Shown: one piece after another, positions 25,380 to 32,263 of the stretch
Layout: every line of letters starts with the position of its first letter
Numbering within the stretch: the stretch's first letter is position 1
NCBI GenBank assembly: GCA_947446925.1
Contig: CANFHU010000026.1
Coordinates: 1-38,915, forward strand
DNA length: 38,915 bases
Origin: Flavobacteriia bacterium
GTDB lineage: Bacteria > Bacteroidota > Bacteroidia > Flavobacteriales_D > Crocinitomicaceae
Direction of reading: 5' to 3'
The notes under the pieces: generated by a model
Told to the model about the DNA's origin: nothing
Database searches by the model: none
Seen by the model: only the letters and a program-made list of their open reading frames with translations
Made by a program: the position numbers and the translations under genes

Positions 25380-26063
25380 CTATTTACAATCGCTATTTTT
25401 CGGAAGATCTAAACGAATAATATCAATCCGATCTTTATACCACAAAGTATTCGCACCAATCTTTACATCTTGTTGATTTTCAAAATATAAGTAATGTGTT
25501 TTCGGATTGGATAATAAACGTGATTTTTGAAAATCTAGTTTACCATTCTTTTTTATCGCCTCAAAAAACTGCTTATTTTGGATCATTCCCAACGCATTTT
25601 GTTGACAAGTCAAACGTGCATTTGTATCTACATACACTAAATCCTTTTCGGCTGGAAAAAGAAGAAAAGTTCCTAAACCTTCTGTTGTAAGATTCACTTG
25701 CATGACATTTTTAGTTGCTTTTACAATTTCTGCCACGTAACTATCCTTTGGCAAAGCAAAATAAACAGACTTACCATCTTTGGAAAAATGGTATATTTTC
25801 GGATTCGATTTCGTACTACTTTTATCGAAATTCACTTTTGCATCACTTATAAATTTTGGTAAAGTATTAGCATTTAAACCTAATTGCTGCATTGATTTTT
25901 TATTCTTCTCTGAAACCACCACTACACGTTCAATCACGGATCCTTTGACACGATTTGCAGGTAACCAACTGCAACCACGCGCACCAAAAAAGAAAATAAC
26001 GATGATTAAACTTGGTATGAAACCAAATGAAAAGTATTTGAGTCTTCGTAAGAAAGTATTCAT
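25380..26063 (-). CDS. Membrane-anchored hypothetical protein, possibly DUF4258-related
   Basis: A 227-residue protein with one N-terminal membrane helix (about 11-27), followed by GARGCSWLPANRVKGSVIERVVVV, then an exported or periplasmic domain. The stretch SDAKVNFDKSSTKSNPKIYHF recalls small DUF4258-type proteins of Flavobacteriia that combine a membrane anchor with W/Y-LP-N-RV and VDFDKSN-like motifs, but this is from memory and tentative. C31 near the helix might be a lipid site, although no strict lipobox is seen. It is a single gene between the lpx operon and the divergent rho gene. Confidence 0.6.
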   Translation of the reverse strand: MNTFLRRLKYFSFGFIPSLIIVIFFFGARGCSWLPANRVKGSVIERVVVVSEKNKKSMQQLGLNANTLPKFISDAKVNFDKSSTKSNPKIYHFSKDGKSVYFALPKDSYVAEIVKATKNVMQVNLTTEGLGTFLLFPAEKDLVYVDTNARLTCQQNALGMIQNKQFFEAIKKNGKLDFQKSRLLSNPKTHYLYFENQQDVKIGANTLWYKDRIDIIRLDLPKNSDCK

Positions 26064-26130
26064 GGGTATATTTTTAGTGCGGTAAAGTTACTAATTCAAG
26101 TGCATCTTGGGATATTTTTTTTGACAAACC

Positions 26131-26160
26131 TTGCTCAATAAAAGATTATTATTAATATTG
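26131..26160 (+). promoter_or_regulatory. Putative promoter of rho
   Basis: TTG at 26131-26133, a 19-nt spacer, then TAATATTG at 26153-26160 (one mismatch to TAnnTTTG). It predicts a leader of about 78 nt, long for this window. Confidence 0.55.
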
Positions 26161-26167
26161 CATCACA

Positions 26168-26192
26168 GAAACAAATCTCGTTGTTTCTTTTT
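26168..26192 (+). terminator. Terminator-like hairpin in the rho leader
   Basis: GAAACAA (26168-26174) pairs with TTGTTTC (26181-26187) around the loop ATCTCG, followed by five Ts. It lies between the predicted rho promoter and the rho ATG. A role as an attenuator is inference; the stem is AT-rich and only 7 bp. Confidence 0.4.
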
Positions 26193-26242
26193 CAATCCAA
26201 ATCAACTAAAAATCACCATTATCTTATTCACTCGTTCAATCT

Positions 26243-28075
26243 ATGGATATTAAAGATTTAGAAGGTAAAAAACTTTCTGACTTACGTGTTATTGCACTTG
26301 CTGCAGGTCTAGAAAAAGCAGAGACATTAAAAAAATCAGAAATTATTGGCCAATTAACAAAACTAGCAGGTGGTGAAGAAACTCCTGCAACAGAAAATGT
26401 TAAACCAACACCAAAAAGCAAGACTACAGTAAAGAAAGTTACACCTCCTGTTGCTAAGGAAGATTTGTTTACACAAGAAGCATCGAACGTTCCTGCAGAT
26501 ACAAACAGTGAAGAAGTAAAACCGGTTAGTGAAGAAGTAAAACCGATTTTACGTAAAAAAACATATTTAAAAGAAAAACCTCGCAATCCAGAGGCAGTTT
26601 CAACAGTTAAACCAGAAGAGCAAACGGCTACCACAGTAGATAATGCAACTCCAGAAGTTGCTAGACCTGTTCGTAATAAACCAAACCCTCATAGAGATCG
26701 TATTAAACCAACAACAGAAGGGGACGCACAAACACCAGAAGTAAGAACTGAAAATACGAACGCTCCACGGCCACAACATAAAAACCAACAAAATCGTACT
26801 CCTCAAGGGGAAAGACCTAATCCGGGTGAAAACAATAATCCAAATCGCAACCGCCCGAATCCAAGTGATAACAACAACCCAAATCGCAACCGTCCGAATC
26901 CAAATCAACTTCCTGCAGAACCAGCAATTTCCAAAGAAGATGAAATTCGCTATGATTTAGCAGGTATTGTTAGTGCTGAAGGAGTATTAGAAGTGATACA
27001 AGAAGGTTTCGGATTTTTACGTTCTTCGGATTATAATTATTTACCATCTCCAGATGATGTGTATGTATCTCAAAGTCAAATTAAACATTACGGATTAAAA
27101 ACGGGAGATACCGTATTAGGAACGATTCGTCCACCAAAAGAAGGCGAAAAATTCTTCCCATTAGTAAAAGTAGATTCCATTAACGGTAGACACCCATCGT
27201 ATATACGTGATCGTGTGCCTTTCCAATATTTAACACCATTATTTCCAAACGAGAAGTTTATTCTAACTGGACATAAAGACGAAAGCATGTCGACACGTAT
27301 CATGGACTTATTTGCCCCAATTGGTAAAGGGCAACGAGGTATGATTGTAGCGCAACCAAAAACGGGTAAAACCATGTTATTGAAAGACGTTGCCAATGCG
27401 ATTGCTGCAAATCATCCAGAAGTTTACTTAATTGTGTTATTGATTGATGAGCGTCCAGAAGAGGTTACCGATATGGCACGAAGTGTAAAAGCGGAAGTTA
27501 TTGCTTCTACATTCGATGAGCCAGCAGAACGTCACGTGAAAGTTGCGAACATCGTATTGGAAAAAGCAAAACGTATGGTGGAATGTGGTCACGATGTGGT
27601 TATTTTATTAGATTCTATTACGCGTTTAGCGCGTGCTTACAATACTGTATCCCCTGCATCTGGAAAAGTACTTTCAGGAGGTGTGGATGCGAATGCATTA
27701 CACAAACCAAAACGTTTCTTCGGAGCTGCACGTAAAATTGAGAATGGAGGTTCACTTTCTATTTTAGCAACTGCCTTGACAGAGACTGGATCTAAAATGG
27801 ACGAGGTTATCTTCGAAGAATTTAAAGGTACTGGTAATATGGAGTTACAATTGGATCGTAAAATTGCGAACCGTCGTATCTTCCCAGCGATTGATATTAT
27901 TTCTTCCAGTACACGTCGCGACGACTTATTAGTTAAAAAAGAAGTATTACAACGTGTTCACGTATTGCGAAGACATATTGCAGATATGAATCCAGTGGAA
28001 GCAATGGAATTCTTAAAAGGACAAATGGATCATACTTTGTCAAATGAAGAGTTTTTAGCATCTATGAATAGATAA
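26243..28075 (+). CDS. rho: Transcription termination factor Rho with long disordered insert
   Basis: A 610-residue hexameric RNA helicase. It has a Rho_N helical domain (about 1-45), a low-complexity insert at about 46-230, a cold-shock RNA-binding domain (about 240-310, [16 protein letters not shown] onward), and an ATPase core with Walker [41 protein letters not shown] and the C-terminal [10 protein letters not shown] region. E. coli Rho is about 419 residues, so the insert adds roughly 190. The insert is rich in Pro, Asn, Lys, Glu and Arg and contains two near-identical [11 protein letters not shown] units. Long disordered inserts of this kind are known in Bacteroides Rho, where they promote condensation. 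DUF4199 follows after 4 nt. Confidence 0.97.
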   Translation: MDIKDLEGKKLSDLRVIALAAGLEKAETLKKSEIIGQLTKLAGGEETPATENVKPTPKSKTTVKKVTPPVAKEDLFTQEASNVPADTNSEEVKPVSEEVKPILRKKTYLKEKPRNPEAVSTVKPEEQTATTVDNATPEVARPVRNKPNPHRDRIKPTTEGDAQTPEVRTENTNAPRPQHKNQQNRTPQGERPNPGENNNPNRNRPNPSDNNNPNRNRPNPNQLPAEPAISKEDEIRYDLAGIVSAEGVLEVIQEGFGFLRSSDYNYLPSPDDVYVSQSQIKHYGLKTGDTVLGTIRPPKEGEKFFPLVKVDSINGRHPSYIRDRVPFQYLTPLFPNEKFILTGHKDESMSTRIMDLFAPIGKGQRGMIVAQPKTGKTMLLKDVANAIAANHPEVYLIVLLIDERPEEVTDMARSVKAEVIASTFDEPAERHVKVANIVLEKAKRMVECGHDVVILLDSITRLARAYNTVSPASGKVLSGGVDANALHKPKRFFGAARKIENGGSLSILATALTETGSKMDEVIFEEFKGTGNMELQLDRKIANRRIFPAIDIISSSTRRDDLLVKKEVLQRVHVLRRHIADMNPVEAMEFLKGQMDHTLSNEEFLASMNR

Positions 28076-28079
28076 TCAC

Positions 28080-28640
28080 ATGAAGAAAACAATCAAAATT
28101 GGTTTATTATTTGCGGCGGTTTGGATGCTGATTAAATTAGCATTTCATGCAACACTTCCAACAGAATCTACACTAAAAGTATCGGTATTCATTAATATTT
28201 TACTTTTATTGACCGCGATTGCTGTAGGATTGTTTTACCATAAAAAAGAGGAAGGATTTACCGAAGGGAATACCTTAAGTGATATCAAAGCAGCCATGAC
28301 TTCCGGTATCCCCTACACTATTTTGGTTTCTATTTTTATATACTTGTATTACAACAACATCAATCCAGACTTCAACAAGTTGCAAATTTCTGCAGCGAAG
28401 AAAACAATCGAACTTTCCTTGAATAATCCAGTGGAGTTGGCAAAAATTAAAACGCAAAACGAAGCATTTGAGGTGATGACAAAAGAAAAAATGTATCAAG
28501 AATTAGTAAAAGGACCTGAAAACTTTTACAAAGCCAGTTCTACTGCGTTGATTTCAATATTATCCTTAATGATGTTATCGACCGTGTATTCGATTTTGGT
28601 GACCGTAGTATATAGAAAAGTTTTAGTAAGAAAAATATAA
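28080..28640 (+). CDS. DUF4199-type membrane protein
   Basis: A 186-residue protein with four predicted membrane helices (about 5-22, 33-52, 77-92 and 155-178) and a soluble loop at about 93-150 (including the segment NPDFNKLQISAAKKTIE). This matches the layout of DUF4199, a Bacteroidota-specific family of unknown function. It starts 4 nt after rho, so it is probably cotranscribed with it; a functional link is unproven. Confidence 0.8.
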   Translation: MKKTIKIGLLFAAVWMLIKLAFHATLPTESTLKVSVFINILLLLTAIAVGLFYHKKEEGFTEGNTLSDIKAAMTSGIPYTILVSIFIYLYYNNINPDFNKLQISAAKKTIELSLNNPVELAKIKTQNEAFEVMTKEKMYQELVKGPENFYKASSTALISILSLMMLSTVYSILVTVVYRKVLVRKI

Positions 28641-28654
28641 GTGAAATAAAACTT

Positions 28655-28760
28655 GCTTTTTCTTCGTTCAACTTCAAAATTATTATTTTCATTTACTAGA
28701 GTAATCCCGATAATTATCGGGACAAATAACAATTTATTGTTTGCCTCAAAAAATCTAATT
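28655..28760. repeat. Dispersed intergenic repeat, second member
   Basis: Contains TTCTTCGTTCAACTTCAAAA and CATTTACTAGAGTAA, then a perfect 18-bp palindrome TCCCGATAATTATCGGGA (28705-28722), and ends TTTGCCTC. The order of blocks matches the element at 19060-19135 (TTCTTCGTTCGACTGCAAAA, CATTTACTTCAGTAA, CTCGA, GTCCGCCTC). It lies just outside the DUF4143-type ATPase unit. Confidence 0.6.
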
Positions 28761-28776
28761 TTCATTCCACTTATAC

Positions 28777-28820
28777 AAATTATCAAAACTTGTAAAATTT
28801 GCAAGTTTTGATAATTTAAA
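28777..28820. repeat. 44-bp palindromic direct repeat, copy 1 (3' side of the ATPase gene)
   Basis: Arms AAATTATCAAAACTTG (28777-28792) and CAAGTTTTGATAATTT (28802-28817), a perfect 16-bp inverted repeat with the 9-nt loop TAAAATTTG, plus AAA. Identical in sequence and orientation to copy 2 at 30074-30117. It abuts the stop codon of the ATPase gene with no gap and could also act as its terminator. Confidence 0.95.
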
Positions 28821-30056
28821 TCATAAAACACTGTTTTCCAACAACCAAATAAAAACATTTTTATGTATAATTCCGTTTCTATCTTGTGTAAAGGAATCAG
28901 TAGTCAATAAAAATTTGGGATAGTTATCGTTTATTTTCTCTAAAGCACTAAATTCTCTATTAATAGTAGATTCCGAAGATAATTGCCAAGCAACTTGGTA
29001 GTATTCAATTTCCCCAGTAGGTGTTTTACAAACAAAGTCAACTTCAGAATTCCTAGAAGTTCCGGTCCAAATTTTATTTCCTCTGCGTAAAAGTTCTAAA
29101 AAAACAATATTTTCAAGAATATGCCCTCGATCGGTAGTTCTTACTTTTCCAACCAACAAATTCATCAAACCACAATCTACTAAGTAATACTTTTCTTGCG
29201 TAGCTAATTGTTTTTTACCTTTTAAATCAAAACGATTCACTTTATAAAAGACAAAACTAGCTACTAAATACTCTAAATATTTTTCAACAGTAGCATGATG
29301 TATTGTTTGTCCATCTAATTTTAAGACGGAAGAAATATTGCTTGGAGAAAGTGGACTTCCGATATTGTTTGCTACAAATTTAGCCATGTTCGCAAATGCA
29401 CGTTTATCATTTATTTGATGGCGTTGGGTAATATCTTTTTCAATAATGGTTGTATAAATTGCATCTAGGTACTCTATAATTTTATCAAAACCACCTTCTC
29501 GTAATTCCACCCCTTTTGGCAAAGAAGTTTCCTTTACATAATCAAAAAATAAGACTTCAAAATTTAGGTATTTATTGTCTGTATCTATTTTTCTTGCTGT
29601 TAAATATTCTTTGAATGAAAAAGGTAAGATTGAAATTTCAATATACCTACCACTCAATAGTGTCGCCAATTCGCTACTCAATAAGAAAGCATTTGAACCA
29701 GTAATATATACATCTGTATTTTCACTCACAAAAAGTCCATCCACTAATTTCTCAAACTGAGGTATGTTTTGTATCTCATCCAAAAAAATATAATTTGGTT
29801 GATCCTTAGTAAGTTTCTCTTTTATTTCAAAATAGATATCTGACCAAGATTTATCCAAATAATTTTCTGGTAATTCAAAATTATAAAATTGGATTTGTTG
29901 ATTGGAAATTCCTTTTTCTACTAATTGTTCTCGGTAAATTTCTAACAAGGTACTTTTACCCGAACGACGTAAACCACTCACGACTTTAATTAGGTCCTTA
30001 TCTTTGTAAGCAAGCAATTTAGTTAGGTATTCTTTACGAAGTGTATAATCACGCAT
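28821..30056 (-). CDS. AAA ATPase (AAA_14) with DUF4143 domain, flanked by identical palindromes
   Basis: A 411-residue protein. It has an N-terminal ATPase with Walker A GLRRSGKST 28-36, Walker B YIFLDE 89-94 (D93, E94), sensor-1-like VYITGSNA 116-123 and LSGRYIEI 134-141 with a candidate arginine finger R137. A helical winged-helix-like middle follows (SPSNISSVLKLDGQTIHHATVEKYL), then the C-terminal DUF4143 nuclease-like fold with SEVDFV 337-342 (D340) and YYQVAW 352-357. The catalytic E-x-K position is Q-x-A, so nuclease activity is doubtful. Function of the family is not established; some members sit in toxin-like or mobile contexts. TATGTTTG ends 4 nt before the ATG. Identical 44-bp palindromes lie 17 nt upstream of the start and directly after the stop. 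Confidence 0.88.
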   Translation of the reverse strand: MRDYTLRKEYLTKLLAYKDKDLIKVVSGLRRSGKSTLLEIYREQLVEKGISNQQIQFYNFELPENYLDKSWSDIYFEIKEKLTKDQPNYIFLDEIQNIPQFEKLVDGLFVSENTDVYITGSNAFLLSSELATLLSGRYIEISILPFSFKEYLTARKIDTDNKYLNFEVLFFDYVKETSLPKGVELREGGFDKIIEYLDAIYTTIIEKDITQRHQINDKRAFANMAKFVANNIGSPLSPSNISSVLKLDGQTIHHATVEKYLEYLVASFVFYKVNRFDLKGKKQLATQEKYYLVDCGLMNLLVGKVRTTDRGHILENIVFLELLRRGNKIWTGTSRNSEVDFVCKTPTGEIEYYQVAWQLSSESTINREFSALEKINDNYPKFLLTTDSFTQDRNGIIHKNVFIWLLENSVL

Positions 30057-30060
30057 AAAG

Positions 30061-30068
30061 CAAACATA
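30061..30068 (-). promoter_or_regulatory. -7 box of the DUF4143-type ATPase gene, leaderless spacing
   Basis: TATGTTTG, then CTTT, then the ATG at 30056 on minus. The 44-bp palindrome starts 5 nt further upstream, over the spacer and -33 area, so a protein bound there would control this promoter. Confidence 0.6.
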
Positions 30069-30073
30069 TTAAT

Positions 30074-30117
30074 AAATTATCAAAACTTGTAAAATTTGCA
30101 AGTTTTGATAATTTAAA
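30074..30117. repeat. 44-bp palindromic direct repeat, copy 2 (5' side of the ATPase gene)
   Basis: Identical to copy 1, same orientation. Arms at 30074-30089 and 30099-30114. Beyond the repeat, 15 of the next 22 bases (30118-30139) also match the bases after copy 1 (28821-28842), which are the 3' end of the ATPase gene. Confidence 0.95.
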
Positions 30118-30169
30118 ACGTAAAATACTGATTATCAAATACAATTTATTTCGTAAATTATAACCTAAA

Positions 30170-30187
30170 TCCCGAAAGTTTTTGGGA
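30170..30187. repeat. TCCCGA-type imperfect palindrome
   Basis: TCCCGAAAGTTTTTGGGA; as RNA all nine pairs form if two G-U pairs are allowed. It lies 52 bp outside repeat copy 2, close to the 54 bp between copy 1 and the perfect TCCCGA palindrome at 28705-28722. It also follows the response regulator stop region and could act as a terminator. Confidence 0.55.
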
Positions 30188-30195
30188 CATAATCT

Positions 30196-30870
30196 TTAAG
30201 CTTCCCCTGCAAATAAGAATTTATTCGGACTTACTAATCCTGTTTTTACAGCATACATAACGATTCCGGCGGTATTTTTCACCCCTAATTTTGCCATGAT
30301 ATTTTTACGGTGGGTATTGATCGTATGCGTACTTAAAAATAAGATATCTGCGATTTGTGTATTCGTTTGTCCTTCAGCGATGTACTTGATAATTTCATTT
30401 TCACGTTCAGATAACAATACAGGTTCACACGAAAAAGACTCAAAATCAATATCTTCTACGTTAATGTGAGCTCGTTGAATTGTCTCTAAGATTTGTCCAC
30501 AAAAGAATTTATTTCCACGTTCTGTTTCTTTGATAGAATTAATGATTTCAGAAACATCACAATCTTTCTTGACATAACTTTGCACACCACAGCGCAATGC
30601 ATCCACGAGTGTTTGTGCACTTTGTTCCGGAGTAATTGCTACAAATTTAACCGAAGGAAATTTTTGCAGTACGTTTGGAATAATGTCGATGGTAAACCCA
30701 GGGGAAGTATAATCAATCAAGACAATATCTGCTCCAAAGTTTTGAATTTCGCTTAATAATTCCTCACTATTTCTAGCCTCACTAACAATTTCAAGTGTTT
30801 TATCCGTGTTTAAAATCGTTCGGATTCCAACTCGAATTAACTCGTTACTATCTGCAATTATTACCTTCAT
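30196..30870 (-). CDS. NarL/LuxR-family response regulator
   Basis: A 224-residue two-domain regulator. The receiver domain (1-120) has D7, phospho-acceptor D53 in VLIDYTSPG, T79 and K102 or K103. The C-terminal LuxR-type helix-turn-helix (about 152-215) carries LSERENEIIKYIAEGQTNTQIADILFLSTHTINTHRKNI. It binds DNA in response to phosphorylation. No kinase gene is adjacent, so it is an orphan here. TATATTTG (30902-30895) is a likely -7 box about 24 nt before the ATG. The divergent neighbour is the universal stress protein gene, a possible target. Confidence 0.92.
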   Translation of the reverse strand: MKVIIADSNELIRVGIRTILNTDKTLEIVSEARNSEELLSEIQNFGADIVLIDYTSPGFTIDIIPNVLQKFPSVKFVAITPEQSAQTLVDALRCGVQSYVKKDCDVSEIINSIKETERGNKFFCGQILETIQRAHINVEDIDFESFSCEPVLLSERENEIIKYIAEGQTNTQIADILFLSTHTINTHRKNIMAKLGVKNTAGIVMYAVKTGLVSPNKFLFAGEA

Positions 30871-30894
30871 TATTTAGAATGATTATAAGTAAGA

Positions 30895-30902
30895 CAAATA
30901 TA
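30895..30902 (-). promoter_or_regulatory. Putative -7 box of the response regulator gene
   Basis: TATATTTG on minus, 24 nt before the ATG at 30870. The -33 element is unclear. Confidence 0.4.
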
Positions 30903-31052
30903 GGAAGTCAATTTGGATAAAACTATGACTTAAGTTGTTTTTTGAAGAAAATTAGGGAATAGGATTTAGGAGCAAGTAAATAGCATTTATGAATTACTAG
31001 TTAAGAATTTAGAAATTTAGACTTTAAACTTTCCTATATTAATCAAGATAAC

Positions 31053-31064
31053 TGACTAAAGTCA
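31053..31064. promoter_or_regulatory. Inverted repeat TGACT-AA-AGTCA upstream of the Usp gene
   Basis: A 12-bp palindrome centred about 76 bp before the Usp ATG. Half-site TGAC-N4-GTCA spacing resembles Crp/Fnr-family operators. A related, longer palindrome with the same TGACT/AGTCA core lies at 32090-32110. Operator function is inference. Confidence 0.4.
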
Positions 31065-31134
31065 TTATTCCATCTGATTGCAATCACAATCTTAGGCAAA
31101 TAGTTTTCTGAACTTTGTAGAAAATGTTTAGACT

Positions 31135-31974
31135 ATGAAAAAGATACTTATTCCAACTGATTTATCCCCGAATGCAGGAAATGCAATTAAATATGCCTTA
31201 AACTTCAGTAAGAATTTTCCAGCGGAATTAGTTTTCTTGCATGCAACCCATCCTATGTTGGATTTACCCGACACTTCTTTGGAGTTTTATGATCCTATTG
31301 TATTTCAAGATGAGAAAGAACAACTAAAATACGTTTCTAGCAATCTAAAACAACTTTTTGAAGCGGAAAAGATAGACTTGGATAAATTAAATTATTCTAT
31401 TGAACTTCGTATTGGTTTTGCTGCGGACGAAATTATACGTGTTGGCAAGGAATTAGCATGTGATTTAATCATCATGGGTACGCAAGGCGCAACTGGACTA
31501 GGTAAATTATTTTTAGGAAGTATTACTTACTCTGTTATCAAGAAAACCGAAATTCCAGTTTTGGCAATACCATCCGAGTATGTTTTTAAAACAATCGATA
31601 AAATAGTTTTCGCGACCGATTACGAAGGTATTTCCAATAAAAAAACTCTCGCACCATTATTCGAACTTGCTAACACTTTCGATGCAAAAGTTCTAATGTT
31701 TCATGCGATAGAAGCAAAAGAACCAATTGCTGCATATATAGAAGAATTACAAGTTTGGAAAACAGAAAAGAATTTTCACCATGTAAAACATACAAACAGT
31801 ATTGCAACATGCGAAGATGTAACCCAGGGAATTATAGAATTTGCAGATGAAAACGATGCATCTATCATTGCTATGATTCCACATTCTTATAATTTCTTCA
31901 CAAACTTAATTCACAAAAGTAAAACGAAAGAAATTGCACTGGAAAGTAAGGTACCATTGTTGATACTTCATTAA
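31135..31974 (+). CDS. Tandem universal stress protein (two Usp domains)
   Basis: A 279-residue protein with two Usp domains. The first (1-145) begins MKKILIPTDLSPNAGNAIKYA and has an intact nucleotide loop GTQGATGLGKLFLGSIT at about 117-133. The second (about 150-279) starts DKIVFATDYEG and lacks the glycine loop (MIPHSYNFFTNLIHKSKT), so only the first domain should bind ATP. Usp proteins support survival under starvation, oxygen or redox stress. It is a single gene between divergent regulators and a repeat-rich intergenic region. Confidence 0.9.
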   Translation: MKKILIPTDLSPNAGNAIKYALNFSKNFPAELVFLHATHPMLDLPDTSLEFYDPIVFQDEKEQLKYVSSNLKQLFEAEKIDLDKLNYSIELRIGFAADEIIRVGKELACDLIIMGTQGATGLGKLFLGSITYSVIKKTEIPVLAIPSEYVFKTIDKIVFATDYEGISNKKTLAPLFELANTFDAKVLMFHAIEAKEPIAAYIEELQVWKTEKNFHHVKHTNSIATCEDVTQGIIEFADENDASIIAMIPHSYNFFTNLIHKSKTKEIALESKVPLLILH

Positions 31975-32003
31975 ATTACAAAAAGCAACCATAAAAATTG
32001 TTT

Positions 32004-32224
32004 TATTTTGACACAGAGTCCACAAAGTAATTTACACAAAGATCACTAAGAAGGTATTTTAGGTTAGTAAAGATTGAGGGCGCAGAGACTATTTTGACTT
32101 AGTCAAAATATATAAATTAGAAAAAATCAACTAGAAATAGTATAAAAAACTAGTCAATTAGACTTTAAACATCACTGAAACTTTGTGTTACTTAGTGTCT
32201 TTGTGTCCTCAGTGGTTAAAATCA
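32004..32224. repeat. MITE-like imperfect inverted repeat between usp and the HMA gene
   Basis: The left arm (about 32004-32050) contains ACACAGAGTCCACAAAG, TTTACACAAAG and ATCACTAAG. The right arm (about 32176-32224), read on minus, contains ACCACTGAGGACACAAAG, ACACTAAG and AACACAAAG. The arms are related in opposite orientation. The centre holds a 21-bp palindrome (32090-32110). No open reading frame is inside, so it looks like a non-autonomous dispersed element. Confidence 0.6.
32090..32110. promoter_or_regulatory. 21-bp perfect palindrome with TGACT-T-AGTCA core
   Basis: Ten-base arms TATTTTGACT and AGTCAAAATA around a single central T. It is 153 bp upstream of the HMA-domain gene and inside the MITE-like element. 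It shares its core with the repeat at 31053-31064. Either an operator or the centre of the element. Confidence 0.5.
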
Positions 32225-32263
32225 ACTTGAATTGTAATTAAATAATTATTAACTATCCATATT

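Noticed and set aside
26236-26634. 132-residue frame on minus inside rho
   Set aside because: Antisense of the low-complexity rho insert; no start signal or homology.
28526-28858. 110-residue open frame on minus across the repeat region
   Set aside because: It runs through the DUF4199 gene, repeats and the ATPase 3' end with no recognisable domain; a shadow frame.
28777-30117. CRISPR-like pair of palindromic repeats
   Set aside because: Only two copies, separated by a 1.25-kb gene, with no spacers and no cas genes.
30118-30195. A small gene between repeat copy 2 and the response regulator
   Set aside because: Only 78 bp, with no start codon and frame of useful length; it holds the ATPase-end remnant and the TCCCGA palindrome.
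1123-30870. Histidine kinase and NarL-type regulator as a cognate pair
   Set aside because: They are 28 kb apart and NarL-type regulators usually pair with HisKA_3 kinases, not HisKA_2.
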